A stretch of DNA of 64,000 bases from Ilyonectria destructans (Eukaryota > Ascomycota > Sordariomycetes > Hypocreales > Nectriaceae), in contig JAHEWK010000030.1 of the NCBI GenBank assembly GCA_020740775.1, positions 186,001 to 250,000 on the forward strand. The letters are read 5' to 3'. This document shows, piece after piece, positions 43,248 through 53,888 of the stretch; within the stretch, counting starts at the first letter, position 1, and every line of letters begins with the position of its first letter. The notes under the pieces were generated by a model that worked only from the letters and a program-made list of their open reading frames with translations, made no database searches and had not been told where the DNA came from. The position numbers and the translations under genes are program-made.

Positions 43248-45561
43248 TTATCGCCGGCAGCGGCTCTTCTTCTTCTTCAGCTCATCCGCAAGGCATTTCA
43301 AGCTCCGGCTCGCCTGTAGAAGCTCTAGCTCGGCGATAGCCTCATCCTCGCTTTGGCCACGTGCGATACGGGCTTGGATCTCATCCCAGATTACCTTACG
43401 GCGGCAAAACTGAACGCGGATTGCATTCCCAGGGCGCCAGCGACTTCCCCACTCCTTCTCTAGCTCCCGGATAGACGGCTGGCCTCCATATCCTTTCTTC
43501 TACTGCTCCTATACGTCCTGAATAGTGTATGCCTTAGCTAGAGCCGTAGAGATAGGTATCCCGGCTTCTGTTGGTGCTGCCGGCAGCTCTGCTGCTGCCG
43601 CTGCTGCTGCCGCTGCCGCTGCTGTTGCTGCTGCCGTTGCTGCTGTTGCTGCTGCTGCTGCTGTTGCTGCCCGCTGCCTCTGGCTGGCTAAAATAGCCTA
43701 TTAAATTAAGAGGGACGTGGCCCTGAAGCAAGGCGCCGAGGTTCTCTTGTATAAAGCAAAGCCGTCCTTCGAGCCGCCGCTCGATGCTATTTGCTAGGCG
43801 GTTGCTATTCTGAAGGATGGCATCCCGGGAGCTTTCGAGCGCGGAGCTAATCTCTGGTAGCGCGTGCTGTAAGAGTAAGCTTGGCGGCTCGCCTACAGCG
43901 ACGCTCGAGCGGACTGTAAGGGCATACTCATTCCAGTCTGGGCCGTAGAAGGGAGTATGGGCAAAGAAAGGAAGAGACGGATAGCGTGGCTGGAGTACGG
44001 TAAGGTCTTGGAGTAAAACTATCTGTAGGCGCCGTAGGAGCTTAATAAAGCCATCTGCCGCAAGGTCATCATCGTCGAGGCCGCCTTCGGCCCAGCGCTG
44101 CCGCTGTGCCCGTGCCTCGAAGCGGGCCTCCCATTCTTCGATCCAGGGCCAAAGCTGCTTCTGGAGCACGAAGGGCGGCTCGTACGAGGCGCGGGCGAGG
44201 AAGTAATCGCCGCTTCCAGAGGCCGAGAAGCCGGCTACGACCCGCATAAACTGCTGCGGCAGATGGGTGAGATAGGCCTTTACGAGCATGCTCTGGTTCC
44301 AGCGGCCGGCCTGAGAGATCTGGGCTAGGGACGAGCCATAGGTTTCGGCATTCTGGGCTCCCGTACGACGCGGCAGATGCGTCTTCTTGGCGGAGATGAT
44401 GCCGGCGGCTCCAAAGACCCACCACGTTTCCTGTAGCTGTACAGCGTACGAGATCTCTTGCTCGCGGTCGCGGCCGACGAGGACCTTGATCCTGTACCAG
44501 TCCTGCCGGCGCCGGAAGGACGGCGGCGCCTCGCCCGATATATGCCAGCGCCAGAAGAGGAGCTGCGCGAGCGCGCCTTGCGTGCAAAGAAGGGGGTCCT
44601 TATGCTGTAGCGAGCCCATAAATTCCTTCTGTGCCGTCTTATTCATCTTGCCATCTTGGAGGAGGCTAACTAAGCAGCCGCAAAGCGTCGGGCCTTTGGA
44701 GGGCGGGTAGTCGAGGAGGGAGAGGTCGGTAAGCTCTAGCTTACGCCGGTTCTCGCCCCGGAGAAGGTAGTAGTGGCCGAAGAGAAGGTCTACGTGCGTC
44801 CGCAAGCTCTGGTGCGGCGTAAAGACCGAGCTGCTTAGCAAGACGTCTTGGATATGGAGTCATTCTGTGGCTGAATAGCCGGCTTGGATGCTATCCGTGC
44901 CGCGGTCTTGAAAAGTCTCCCGGTCAAGCCGGCCGCGCTGCCGGCCACGCTGTTCCAGGAAGCCCCGTACAGCTATGCCACGCGGGTTTTCCGTATTGCG
45001 GTTTCTGTGGGCTACTTGCATCCTCTAAAGCTTAATTACGGCAGCGATGTAGGCGTCTACTGTGCCTCTTGATAATAGAGTGCCTTCTTTTTCTTTTTCT
45101 ATAGCTGTAGCTGCTGCTAGAGAGACTGGGGGTATGTAGCCTTCTCTATCGTCGCTAAGCAGCTCTACGGCTTCAGCTACAGGCACTTCTAACCTCTCGG
45201 CCAAAGCCTCCGCCTCGGCAAGAGCTTTAGCGTCTCGCTGCTGCTGCTGCTGCTGCTGCTGTTGCGAGCCGGCTTTGCGAGGCGTTTTGGGCTTCTTGGG
45301 GGGCACGCGCCGCAAGAGGATGTCTTCCTTTAGCCATGCAGCCAGCTTATCAGGCGTCACGAGCTCGCCATCCGGCCAGCAGTAAGAAGTAAAGCCGTCT
45401 TCGGCTACGCGAGGCGCAAGGCACCACTTCTTCCACTCTCGCTGCTTTGCTGCATAGCTCCGCGCTGTATTGGCGGGCTGCTCGTCCTTCTTGGCTTGCA
45501 AGCCGGCCCTACGGGCCTCCCGGGCCCGCTCGTCAGCCGCCAGATACTGCCCGTCGTCCAT
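43248..45561 (-). pseudogene. Crypton tyrosine recombinase with GCR1-like tail
   Basis: A minus-strand gene starting MDDGQYLAADERAREARRAG. Residues 1-180 include a SAM-like core-binding region (ARSYAAKQREWKKWC) and a polyglutamine tract (CAG repeats at 45240-45265). The catalytic part has blocks typical of the Ndc10-like Crypton family: LLFGHYYLLRGENRR, DPLLCTQGALAQLLFWRW, RRQDWYRIKVL, KKTHLPRRTG (HxxR) and QAGRWNQSMLVKAYL with the candidate nucleophile Tyr. Stops in the same frame occur at 45025-45027 (TAG) and 44860-44862 (TGA, where Trp is expected). In the Ser/Gln microsatellite (43560-43680) the frame shifts, after which a GCR1_C-like DNA-binding domain is readable (GYGGQPSIRELEKEWGSRWR to the stop at 43248), with two more TAGs at 43509-43511 and 43500-43502, again where Trp is expected. 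The pattern indicates RIP-type inactivation of an otherwise complete gene. Confidence 0.87.
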
Positions 45562-46364
45562 AATGATAGTGACGATAATAAACGATGGATGATGCGGATG
45601 ATGCAGATGATGCAGATGATGCAGATGATGCTGATAATGAAGAGGAATGACGCCGGGATGATAAGACGCTTCAGATGCGTTTGTTTTGGTGGGCAGGGCT
45701 TATCACTCCACTTATCATGCCAGGCACGAGCGGATTTCCCCTCATTTCCCAAGGCAGCGCGGACAGTGTGGATAAGGCGGTTACATAAGCGGTTGGATTT
45801 CCCCCCGGTTTCCCGCGCCCTCGATAAGCATGGGTCCGGGGTGTCAGAAGTAGCTTTGAAGTCATATGTGCCCAATTGTCCCAGTACCCGTTGGTCAAGG
45901 TAGGGGCGGGCCCCACAGCCAACTAAGGACCTCGTGCCTCGGCCACTTAGTTGGGCACAAAAATCGCGGACAGCACGTTGCAACACTAGACGATACGAGT
46001 TTTATGCCCTCGCCAAGACCCTGGGGTCGACAATGGCCGATTTATGCGCGAGCTATCGGCATGAGTCACTAATTAACCTACTTCTTTCGACCTCGGGCGC
46101 CAGATGTCTACAGTTTCTCATGGGATATCGGGGTAATACGGAGAGTTTATCTACCGTCGGGATCTGCGAGGGTCAGGATTTCGGCGAGACTGTTCTGGCT
46201 TAGCGTAACGCAGCCCCCTCATATCTCAAAGCCTGCCTCAATTTAAGGCTCAACGACTAGCCTCAAGTCGTGCAAGGCGGGATATTAAATGGCCCCGAAA
46301 ATATTCCAAAAACGATCATCAACTCACAGCTGTTGCATTTTACAGTTCACGTCGTTTGCACACG
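45562..46364. other. Crypton 5' flank and esterase upstream region
   Basis: Holds a 9-bp microsatellite (GATGATGCA)n at about 45588-45640, and a cluster of GATAAG/CTTATC sites (45660, 45699, 45711, 45771, 45823). An imperfect inverted pair TGTGCCCAA (45867) / TTGGGCACA (ends 45959) is also present. The esterase promoter must lie between about 45990 and 46364. Confidence 0.55.
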
Positions 46365-47462
46365 ATGACTTCGCCAAGTTTAAACATCCCCTCGACGGTG
46401 GAGGAGATTCTCGCCACTGCCACAATGGATCCCTCTTTCGAGGAGGCCTACTCTAAGAAAGGCCGTCCTCCTGGATTCCCAGGGCTGGAGGTCGACGAGC
46501 TAAAGAAATTGGTCCACGAACACCTGCCTATCCTGCAGGCCAAGCTCACAGTCGATCGCCCCAACGATGTCATCGAGACGGAACACACCATCTCTCTCGA
46601 CACAGGCTTCCAATCTCGAACCCTCGTCTGCCAGCCTTCGGTGCCATCAACTTCTTGTCCCATCATAGTTCTATTCCATGGTGGGGGCTATTGTCTTGCC
46701 TTTCCCGAGACAGAAGTCGAACTCGCCCGGGAGCTCGTCAAGGCGCACTCGGCCGTTGTCGTGTGCCCTTCCATCCGACTTGCCCCTGAACACCCCTTTC
46801 CCATGCCAATGGAGGACGGTTGGGCCGCTCTGAAATACATCGCGGCAGAACTCGTCTCACCTCACGATCCCATGTTCGCCCTATTCCCAAAGCAAGCCGA
46901 TTCAAAAGCAGGGTTCATCGTCGGCGGAACATCCTCAGGCGCACATATGGCTTGCGTCGCCTCGCATCTCGCCCAATCCAACAATCTCTACCCACCATTG
47001 ACAGGCCAGTTCCTCAGTGCAGGAGGCTTCCTCCCTCATTCACGCGTACCAGAGAAGTACCGCCCATTTTATCTTTCCTGGGAGCAAAACAAGGACGCAC
47101 CAACGGTAAACAGAACTTTCCTGGAGAAGTTTCAATCCGTAGTGGCTCCGGACCTTGACTCCCCATTGTGGGTGCCGTTCGACCAGCGGCATTCTAACGA
47201 TGCCCCGGGACAGGTTAAGATGGGGCACATGGGCCAGCCACCTGCGTACTTCCAGGTTTGCGGGATGGACATCAACCGTGATGAGGGCTTGATCTATGAA
47301 AGGGTATTGAGGGAAGAATGCGGTGTCCCCACCAAAATTGACCTTTACAGGGGCTTTCCGCATTGTTTCTGGAACGAGGATGGCGACCTGGATATGAGCG
47401 AGCAGAGGATGAGGGACAGTGTGGATGGAATCGGCTGGTTGCTGAAGCAAAACGCACGATAG
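46365..47462 (+). CDS. Alpha/beta-hydrolase, HSL-type esterase
   Basis: An intact single-exon frame of 365 residues starts MTSPSLNIPSTVEE. It contains the complete hormone-sensitive-lipase family signature: the oxyanion-hole motif VLFHGGGYC, the nucleophile elbow GGTSSGAH (GxSxG), an acid in FQVCGMDINRDEG and the catalytic His in FPHCFW. SIRLAPEHPFPMPMEDG is the classical HSL stretch. There is no signal peptide, so it is cytosolic. Substrate unknown; relatives hydrolyse short acyl esters and are frequent in fungal xenobiotic and secondary metabolism. It is the only clearly intact host-type enzyme gene in the window, and it sits with the Crypton between two 126-bp direct repeats, the right copy starting 44 bp after its stop. 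Confidence 0.92.
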   Translation: MTSPSLNIPSTVEEILATATMDPSFEEAYSKKGRPPGFPGLEVDELKKLVHEHLPILQAKLTVDRPNDVIETEHTISLDTGFQSRTLVCQPSVPSTSCPIIVLFHGGGYCLAFPETEVELARELVKAHSAVVVCPSIRLAPEHPFPMPMEDGWAALKYIAAELVSPHDPMFALFPKQADSKAGFIVGGTSSGAHMACVASHLAQSNNLYPPLTGQFLSAGGFLPHSRVPEKYRPFYLSWEQNKDAPTVNRTFLEKFQSVVAPDLDSPLWVPFDQRHSNDAPGQVKMGHMGQPPAYFQVCGMDINRDEGLIYERVLREECGVPTKIDLYRGFPHCFWNEDGDLDMSEQRMRDSVDGIGWLLKQNAR

Positions 47463-47505
47463 ACGATAATATTTCCATCAATTAACTCAAGCAAGTTTGG
47501 TTCGG

Positions 47506-47631
47506 TCAGTGTTGCTAATAATATGACAATAAAACAATATATCGCAATACATACAATACAATATGCGTTTTCTGATATTGTACCAATATAATACGCAGGT
47601 TGTGATATTGTGACAATACAATATAAGGTTA
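47506..47631. repeat. 126-bp dispersed direct repeat, copy 2
   Basis: Same sequence and orientation as 42816-42941 with one substitution. It ends 5 bp before the left TIR of the MULE. Both copies lie about 45 bp downstream of a plus-strand stop codon. Confidence 0.92.
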
Positions 47632-47882
47632 TCCATATGGGAATTGATAGGGACGCATGACATTTGGATACGGACGCATGATCCTTAGGGACGCATGACT
47701 TTTACAGCTTCCTATTGGTTCAGCACCTTTTTTGTTAGTACACCTTAGATCTCTTCCAGCCACCCTGGGTACCTAGGACTTCTCCATCTCGAAATATCGC
47801 GTCTGCTATCTACGCAACAGACACCCAACCTGCATTTAATCCAACTATCAGTCTACCAACCCTACTATTCACGCCTATTATT

Positions 47883-50821
47883 ATGTCTACTCTTAACGCT
47901 CCCTCAGCCTCCCAACGAGGTCAATCCCGAAGCCGAACTCGAAGCCCTAGCCGGAGCGATCAATTGCGTCCTGCAAAGCGACCGCGACCGAGACGACAGC
48001 GACCGAGCCGACTGCCTAGATTCAGCCCACCGCTGCTTGCAAATCGGCCACAGTCAGCAAGTAGTACAGCAACAAGTATCGGGCAGTACTATGGAGCTAG
48101 AGATGAAGATGCACTAGGGAACCTATTTGCATCTTATCCACAGACCTTCTCGTCCTTCCCGCAGCCCCATGGCTCACAAGGACTCCATGAACCGCCATGG
48201 GAGCTCCAGTTCAATCACGAAATACACCTCCTAAGGGACTTTCCATCTGGACAAAGACGGCAATCACAGCGAATCAGGGCAGAAATACCAGGTCCTGAAA
48301 TTGACCCTTTCCCTCCCTCTCCTCCTGCACAGCCATTAATCCAGCCTTCAATTGAGCCATCAACTCAGCCCCTATCTATAACTAGGGGTGAGTTTGAATC
48401 TGCGATGCAAATAGTACGCGGGGTTATTGGAGAGGGCCGAAAGCTCACAAAAGAACTCACTCAGTCATATGAGCGAGTCCGTCAATGGCGAGAGAGATGG
48501 GGTTGGTCGCCGCTCAGCTCGGATGCCTATGAATCCCCTCCACCATACTCGCCACGACGCACTACCCCGACTCCTGAGGTGAACACCTCTCCTCCTAGCC
48601 AGTAATCCCTATCATTATCGCCTACGCCAGATGCTATCCCGAATCCGCCAATCCCAGGCGACCCAGCAGTCTCGGCTGAGGTCCTTTTCAATGGAGTAAA
48701 TACCTTCGCAAAGGCACATGGATTTGGAGTCGCTCGATATAATGCATACTCTTTCAAAGGTCGGAAAATCAGATATTCAATTCGATGTGATCGATTTGGC
48801 GACCCTAGACCCTCTAGAGGTGCAGGTCTCCGTCAGCGGAAATCACGTAAATGTGGTTGTCAGTGGCAGGTTATTGCAGAGGTGCTACAGGAGGGCCAGT
48901 GGTTCTTACGACAGCACCCAGACCCTAAACACAGTCAGCACAACCACGGTCCCAGCATTGGGCCATCTGCCCATCCCTCTCATCGCAGGGTTACCTCGCC
49001 TATTAAGACTACAATTGAATCAACAAGCCGGCGGGTTGCAATCCGGGCTCGTGACGTACGGGCTGTTGTACAGGAGCAACATCCTGAGTCCGTGTTCACC
49101 CAGAGAGACATCTACAACGCGAGGGCTCGTATTATACGGGATAGGCTGGATGGCTACTCGCCCACTGGAGCACTTGTTAAGCTGTTTGACGAGATGGAGA
49201 TCCCCTACCTAGTGAGGTGGGCGGATGACGATCCCAACCGCCTTGTTGGCCTTGTCTGGACCTTCCCTTACTGTATTGGAATGTGGAAGCGGTTCCCTGA
49301 GGTTATCAGCTTTGATAACACATACAATACCAACCGCTTCAAGCTGCCCTTATTCCAGGCCACTGGACAGACCTGCCTGGGCTCTATTTATAATGCCGCA
49401 TTCGGTATAATAGATAATGAGAGACGTGAAGGCTTCCAGTTCCTTGCAGAGAGTATACGGCAACTAGCGGAGCAAAACTCCATTCGACAGCCAGACGTTA
49501 TTATTACCGATTTCGACAACCAGATGAAAGCTGCACTAAACGACCAATTCCCTGAGGTGCAGCAGCAGCTCTGTATCCATCACATCAACTCTAATGTCCT
49601 CCTTAGGGCAAAGCAGAAGTGGATTAAAAGCCCCGGTAGCAGCGATACCAGCAACAGTGATACAGACTGCTCTGAACCGCAGCCACAGGCTGAGCTAAGC
49701 CCACAAGACCAGCAGCTCATTCATGCGCCACCTACCAACGATATCCCGCACACCTACCGAGGGGTCCTTATAATGTGGAGACTCGTCGTATTTGCTGAGA
49801 CTGAGGAGGCACATGATAAAGCATGGATAAACCTATGCAAGGAGTTCAATGATCAGCGGGCCATCCTGCGATACCTTTACGGTACCTATATTCCAGTGAG
49901 GACACAATGGGCACGCTGTTTCATTCGGCAATATCGCAACTTTGGTATCCGCGTCACCTCTGGCACAGAAGCCAGCAACAATAACATCAAGAGTTATCTT
50001 CTCAATGGTATGAGCCACCTCTACCGGCTGGTTGAGGCAATACAGGATATGATGAGGGATCAAGAGCGAGACTTCACGCATGCCTGTGCTGAGGATGAAG
50101 TTCTTACCTCTCACGATTATCTCGGCTCAAGCTCAGAGTACCTAGGCGAGCTGAGAACAGTGATCTCAGCGAAGGCTTTAGGGCTGATCACGAAGCAGTA
50201 TCGTCTGGCAAGAAAGGCAATGCCAACAGGGAAGAATCCAAACCCCAGCCCTCTTGAGGCTTGTGATGATAACTGCTCGGTTTCTATTGAGCTTGGGATC
50301 CCTTGCTATCATACGGTGTTCCAAAAGCTGGGTTCTGCTATATCCTTTACTAAATGGGAGGTCCATCAACGCTGGCGGCTGCGAGAGTCCACCTCACGAG
50401 ATCCATACCGACATATCCTCGACCCCAAGATCGCCACATCTCTCCGTGGCAGGCCTAAGAACACTACGCAACAGCAAGGCTGGCCATTGACGCTGGCAGT
50501 CAGCTGAGTGCTCCCACCAGTAGCCAAGCCGACCATACATCAGGTCGCAGGCGGGGTCGACCACCGGGCAGTCGAAACAAGTCAACAATAGCTAGGCTCA
50601 CACAAGAAGCAAGCCAGCAGCCTAGCAGTCAGGCTACCAGTGGTGAGGTTGCGCCCTCAAGCCAGTGTGTGACGCATGGCCAATCGGCAAACCTTGGAGT
50701 TGGGAGAACTACAGGTCTACGTGCCAGCGGACGGAGGATGCAGCCGAGTGTTCGGAGGCAAAGGAGTCAATGGGAGCTAGTTGAGAGCGACGAAGATACA
50801 ATCCGTGTCATAGTGGATTGA
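47883..50821 (+). pseudogene. MULE transposase (one stop, one frameshift)
   Basis: The frame opens at MSTLNAPSASQ; residues 1-240 are Arg/Ser/Pro-rich and disordered. An in-frame TAA (48603-48605) splits it, after which the same frame continues: a FAR1/WRKY-GCM1-like zinc finger (YSIRCDRFGD...CGCQWQ...HNHGP), then the DDE core with ISFDNTYNTN (D), VIITDFDNQMKAAL (D), CIHHINSN (C/H motif) and TSGTEASNNNIKSYL (E), and a SWIM-like CSVSIELGIPCYHT segment. The frame ends at 50507. Just before this point another frame takes over and encodes SGRRRGRPPGSRNKST, an AT-hook, continuing to a TGA at 50819-50821. A single indel near 50480 would reunite them, giving about 980 residues. Two lesions only, so the element was recently autonomous. 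Confidence 0.87.
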
Positions 50822-51001
50822 ATTTAATAAGAGCAATCTGTAACTCCCTTACAGCCCTGTGATAATGCATCCGCCTGCTTATAGAAGTAGAGACATCTTA
50901 TTGTCAATAATAGTGGAGCTGGAGCTCTTGTTACTGAGATAAGTCCTTCCGCTGAGGTAATCTTGTATCAGTGGGGCAGAAGTTTTTCAGCTAATAGGAA
51001 G

Positions 51002-51245
51002 TGTTGGATACGCAATTTGCTATATGCAATAGCATGAGTAATTGATCAAATGATCTTAATTGAGAAGGTTGTTTCTTCATTAATTGAGGGTCATAAAGGC
51101 CCTATTTTATACTCAAAAGGATAGTAATATCGCCACCAAAGAGGCAGGTTGCCACCTATTGCCACTGGCTTAGCAAGCAGCTTCTAGTTGATTCCACATA
51201 GCATAGGATGCATATTATGCCGCCACATGAGGTCTCAATCCAACA
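51002..51245. mobile_element. Solo LTR inside the MULE right TIR, TSD GGAAG
   Basis: A 244-bp insert begins TGTTGGATACGCAA and ends CTCAATCCAACA; GGAAG flanks both sides (50997-51001 and 51246-51250). TGTTGGA..CCAACA ends fit Ty1/copia, as in the 214-bp solo LTR at 35845. Inserted after the MULE. Confidence 0.93.
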
Positions 51246-51321
51246 GGAAGCTGTAAAAGTCATGCGTCCCTAAGGATCATGCGTCCGTATCCAAATGTCA
51301 TGCGTCCCTATCAATTCCCAT

Positions 51322-52285
51322 GTCAAAATGGCGGTTATTAAATGACTAAACCATCGACAAATATCGATAGACAGCTTGGAATGTTTACAGAGCGACAAAA
51401 TTGCTTCGGCGGAAGCTCACATCCATCCACCGGGTAGCCCAGTTGTTCGATTCGTACCGTAAGCCGTGCGCTCCGCCGAAGCCGGGGAGCGAATCCCCAC
51501 CGTCCGCTTACATCCGCGCCCGCATTGTTGCCTTCAGTCGAATCTCAAAACAATCAGTCTCCAATTAGGCCAATCCGCCGAGCTCTCGTTAACAATCGAG
51601 CCTAAGAATGGTGTCGTGGATGCAGTCGGCGGGTGGAGACCACAGGCACCGCGCAGTCGTCACTGGAACTTTGGATCGATGGCCGGGATTGCGACGAAGC
51701 TGTGCCGCAGAAGATGGCCCCGACATCTACCGGTATACCTTGCGCCAGCGAGTCCCTGCTGTACCAATTACCAGTACCACCTGTATTGGCACCCAATACC
51801 AATTTTTCTGGCCCGAGATCAATGCCACGTGAGCCAAACTCAGAAAGCAGTACAGCAGAAGATATTGGCGTTTACCCGGACCTATTGAGAAAAGAATTCA
51901 CCGACATCACGATACCTGGTCACCCTGGTGTGACTTTTGGAAATGGCTGTGATAATGGTTTGCAGTGACGGAATGCTCGACTACTAAGGTATGGTCTTAT
52001 GACTAGAGAAAGACGGCGAAAACTCGTGGTTACGATGGCGATATAGAGGCAGCGCTTGTGATACGGGCAATACGCCTCAGATCCAAGGTGTAGCTATGTA
52101 ACAGCTTCAATTGAAATTGATCTGAGTCATCTTAACATTCTATGTCCGAATTGATTCATCATCCAAATGCGCCAAGCTCAAAGCTCCAATATTCAACCGT
52201 CTGACATATGTCAAATAACTACTAGCGATTGCTTCTCTTCCTTTTGATCCCCGAATTTTCAATGACCTGTCCCAAGTAAGACCCC
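51322..52285. other. About 1 kb without a supported gene
   Basis: Open frames of 70-140 codons at 51466-51968 overlap in several phases on both strands and show no domain. The GC-rich stretch at 51440-51830 could be a relic exon, but I recognise nothing. Confidence 0.35.
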
Positions 52286-53888
52286 CTACTTCCTGCCAAA
52301 GAACGTAATATCTTTGTCCCACTGTTCCTCCACCCACATCGGCCATTGATTGTAGATTTGGTGTTCATAGTCAATGTGCGCATTGAGATACTTGAGCCAC
52401 CTTGCAAAACCAGGGTCGATATCGCACTGAGTCTCGCGTTCAGGATGTTTGTCTGACACGTTTCTCTCCTGCTGCGTGATAAACGACATGATCTCGTTGA
52501 GTGCAACCCAGTGCGAGTGCAGCAGCATCATGACCTGGTTGCTGGGGTTGATGAGTGCTTGAAACCAGTGGTGTGGAAGTAGCATCCACCAGCCATACTG
52601 TCTTGTGTAGGCTTTATATGCTGTAGTCAAGGGGTCAGCTATTTGTAGAACTCTCCACGGGATGCGAGAACTCACCATCCCAAGAGTTGAGGTAGAGTTG
52701 CTCAACAATGTTCATAAGGTGCTGATGATACTCGAGCTCTACCTGCTCGAGGCACAGCGGCTTAAGGTTTGTGACATCCTCCAAGGCAGAATCCACCCAG
52801 CCCTTTTGAATAAGTGGCAGATTCTCCATGATGGGCGCAAGGAGGGCGTCCTGGTCCTGCTCCAGCATGTTGTCGAAGAGGGGCTTGATACCTCGAAACA
52901 TCATCTGCATCCCCACAATCATGATACCCCGGATGAACGTCAAGTATTCGGCGAGTCCATCCTCGAGGCTGACAGATTGGAACGTCAAGGCGAAGCAGGT
53001 GGCGACCATGGCGTAGCCTCCTCGTATGCAATAGATGTCTTGGCCGTCTCTGAGAGGCGCTTCTTGATGGCCTTGATGGCTTTGATGCGGTGGTTCATGG
53101 CTGATGTGATGACGCTGGAGTCGGTTCCTATCAATTGGGACGCTGCGAAGCCCAAGATGGCGTGCATGAGAAACTCGTACTGCAGCAGTCAGTGAGTCAA
53201 CCATCAACGTGCTGGCAGGGAAGAGAGCCATACGTTATGTGCGATGCAGGGGATCTCGTGTCTCCAAATTTCCTCCTGCTTCAGCGGGTGGTGTGGATAA
53301 CAGTGTGTAAGAAAGTGCTGGAAGAAGCGCATGTCTTGCAGGCTGAAGAGGGGAATTTGGTGATGCGGCTGCCCCCAATGTTAGCAGGTGACTCTAGTTA
53401 TCGTGTGGCAGAAGTCATAATAGATTTACGGGACCATCATACCTGATGTGTGATCTGAGGCAGAGCAGGATACTCGCATTTGAGGCCTGTCTTGGTACAG
53501 TGACCGCACGCGGGGACCGTCTCCTGGCACTAGCTGGGCGTTAGATACAACGGCTGGCATGGGGTAATGGGATTCGAGATACCTTGATGCGCCTTCTCTT
53601 GCAGTTGTAGCATCCGCCACGACTCTTGATGTGGCCTCTCCGTTCTAGTCTCTGCTTCTGGGCTGGAGGTCGGGTCGCCAACGCCGTGCTCGCGTTGGAT
53701 GTGCTCCGGTTATCTGAGCTTGGTGGGATCGCTTTTCCGGAGGAATCTAAGACGGCGGTGGTTGGGGACTGTCCCTTGGCACTCTTGCCAAAGCTGATAT
53801 CGTCGGCCTGGAGAAAGGCTCCGTAGTCGAAGTCGGGCTGGTCCGTGAAGGACAGCATGCCCGGGGAGAACTGTTGTGTCATGTCCAT
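52286..53888 (-). pseudogene. Upc2-like Zn(II)2Cys6 regulator, 1-nt frameshift
   Basis: Five exons on the minus strand: 53888-53583, 53529-53443, 53368-53234, 53179-52676 and 52620-52286, all with GT..AG introns of 52-75 bp. Exons 1 and 2 join the binuclear zinc cluster GGCYNCKRRRIK|CQETVPACGHC, then TGLKCEYP. The middle region (FSLQDMRFFQHFLTHCYPHH, YEFLMHAILGFAASQLIG, SMNHR-type helices, CFALTFQSVSLEDGLAEY) matches the ligand-sensing C-terminal region of fungal Upc2/Ecm22-like sterol-uptake regulators and paralogues. In exon 4, near 53014-53020, one base seems missing between SIAYEE and YAMVATCFAL; restoring it also gives the correct phase into exon 5 (YKAYTRQYGWW). Expected length is about 455 residues. 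All else is intact, so the single base may be a sequencing error or a very young lesion. Divergently transcribed from the NLR-like gene. Confidence 0.86.

Larger units (their letters stand above)
47637..51321 (+). mobile_element. Mutator-like element (MULE) with about 80-bp TIRs
   Basis: The left terminus ATGGGAATTGATAGGGACGC (47637) is matched base for base on the minus strand from 51321 for about 71 bp, through GGACGCATGACTTTTACAG. The similarity continues across a solo LTR inserted in the right TIR (CTTCCTATT at 47709 and 51001 reversed). GGGACGCATGA recurs three times within each TIR. No 9-11-bp TSD is evident: flanks are GTTATCCAT and GTCAAAATG. The left TIR directly abuts the 126-bp repeat. 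It encodes a transposase. Confidence 0.93.

Noticed and set aside
43560..43680. Poly-Ser/Asn tail as a genuine protein domain
   Set aside because: It is the CAG/CTG microsatellite of the Crypton gene read out of frame; the true downstream domain lies in the neighbouring frame.
45867..45959. Small inverted repeat (TGTGCCCAA / TTGGGCACA) as a MITE
   Set aside because: Arms match for only about 9 bp and no target duplication was found.
46365..47462. Secreted lipase
   Set aside because: There is no signal peptide; the HGGGYC/GTSSG signature indicates an intracellular HSL-type esterase.
43248..47462. Starship-type giant element with a DUF3435 captain
   Set aside because: The recombinase is of the Ndc10-like/GCR1_C Crypton type, and no captain at a 5' edge with directional cargo is visible.
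42942..47505. The 126-bp repeats as LTRs of one retrotransposon
   Set aside because: The repeat lacks TG..CA ends and the interval holds a tyrosine recombinase and an esterase, with no gag, RT or integrase.
51466..51968. Overlapping open frames as a gene
   Set aside because: Three phases and the opposite strand are open over the same GC-rich stretch, and none shows a domain.
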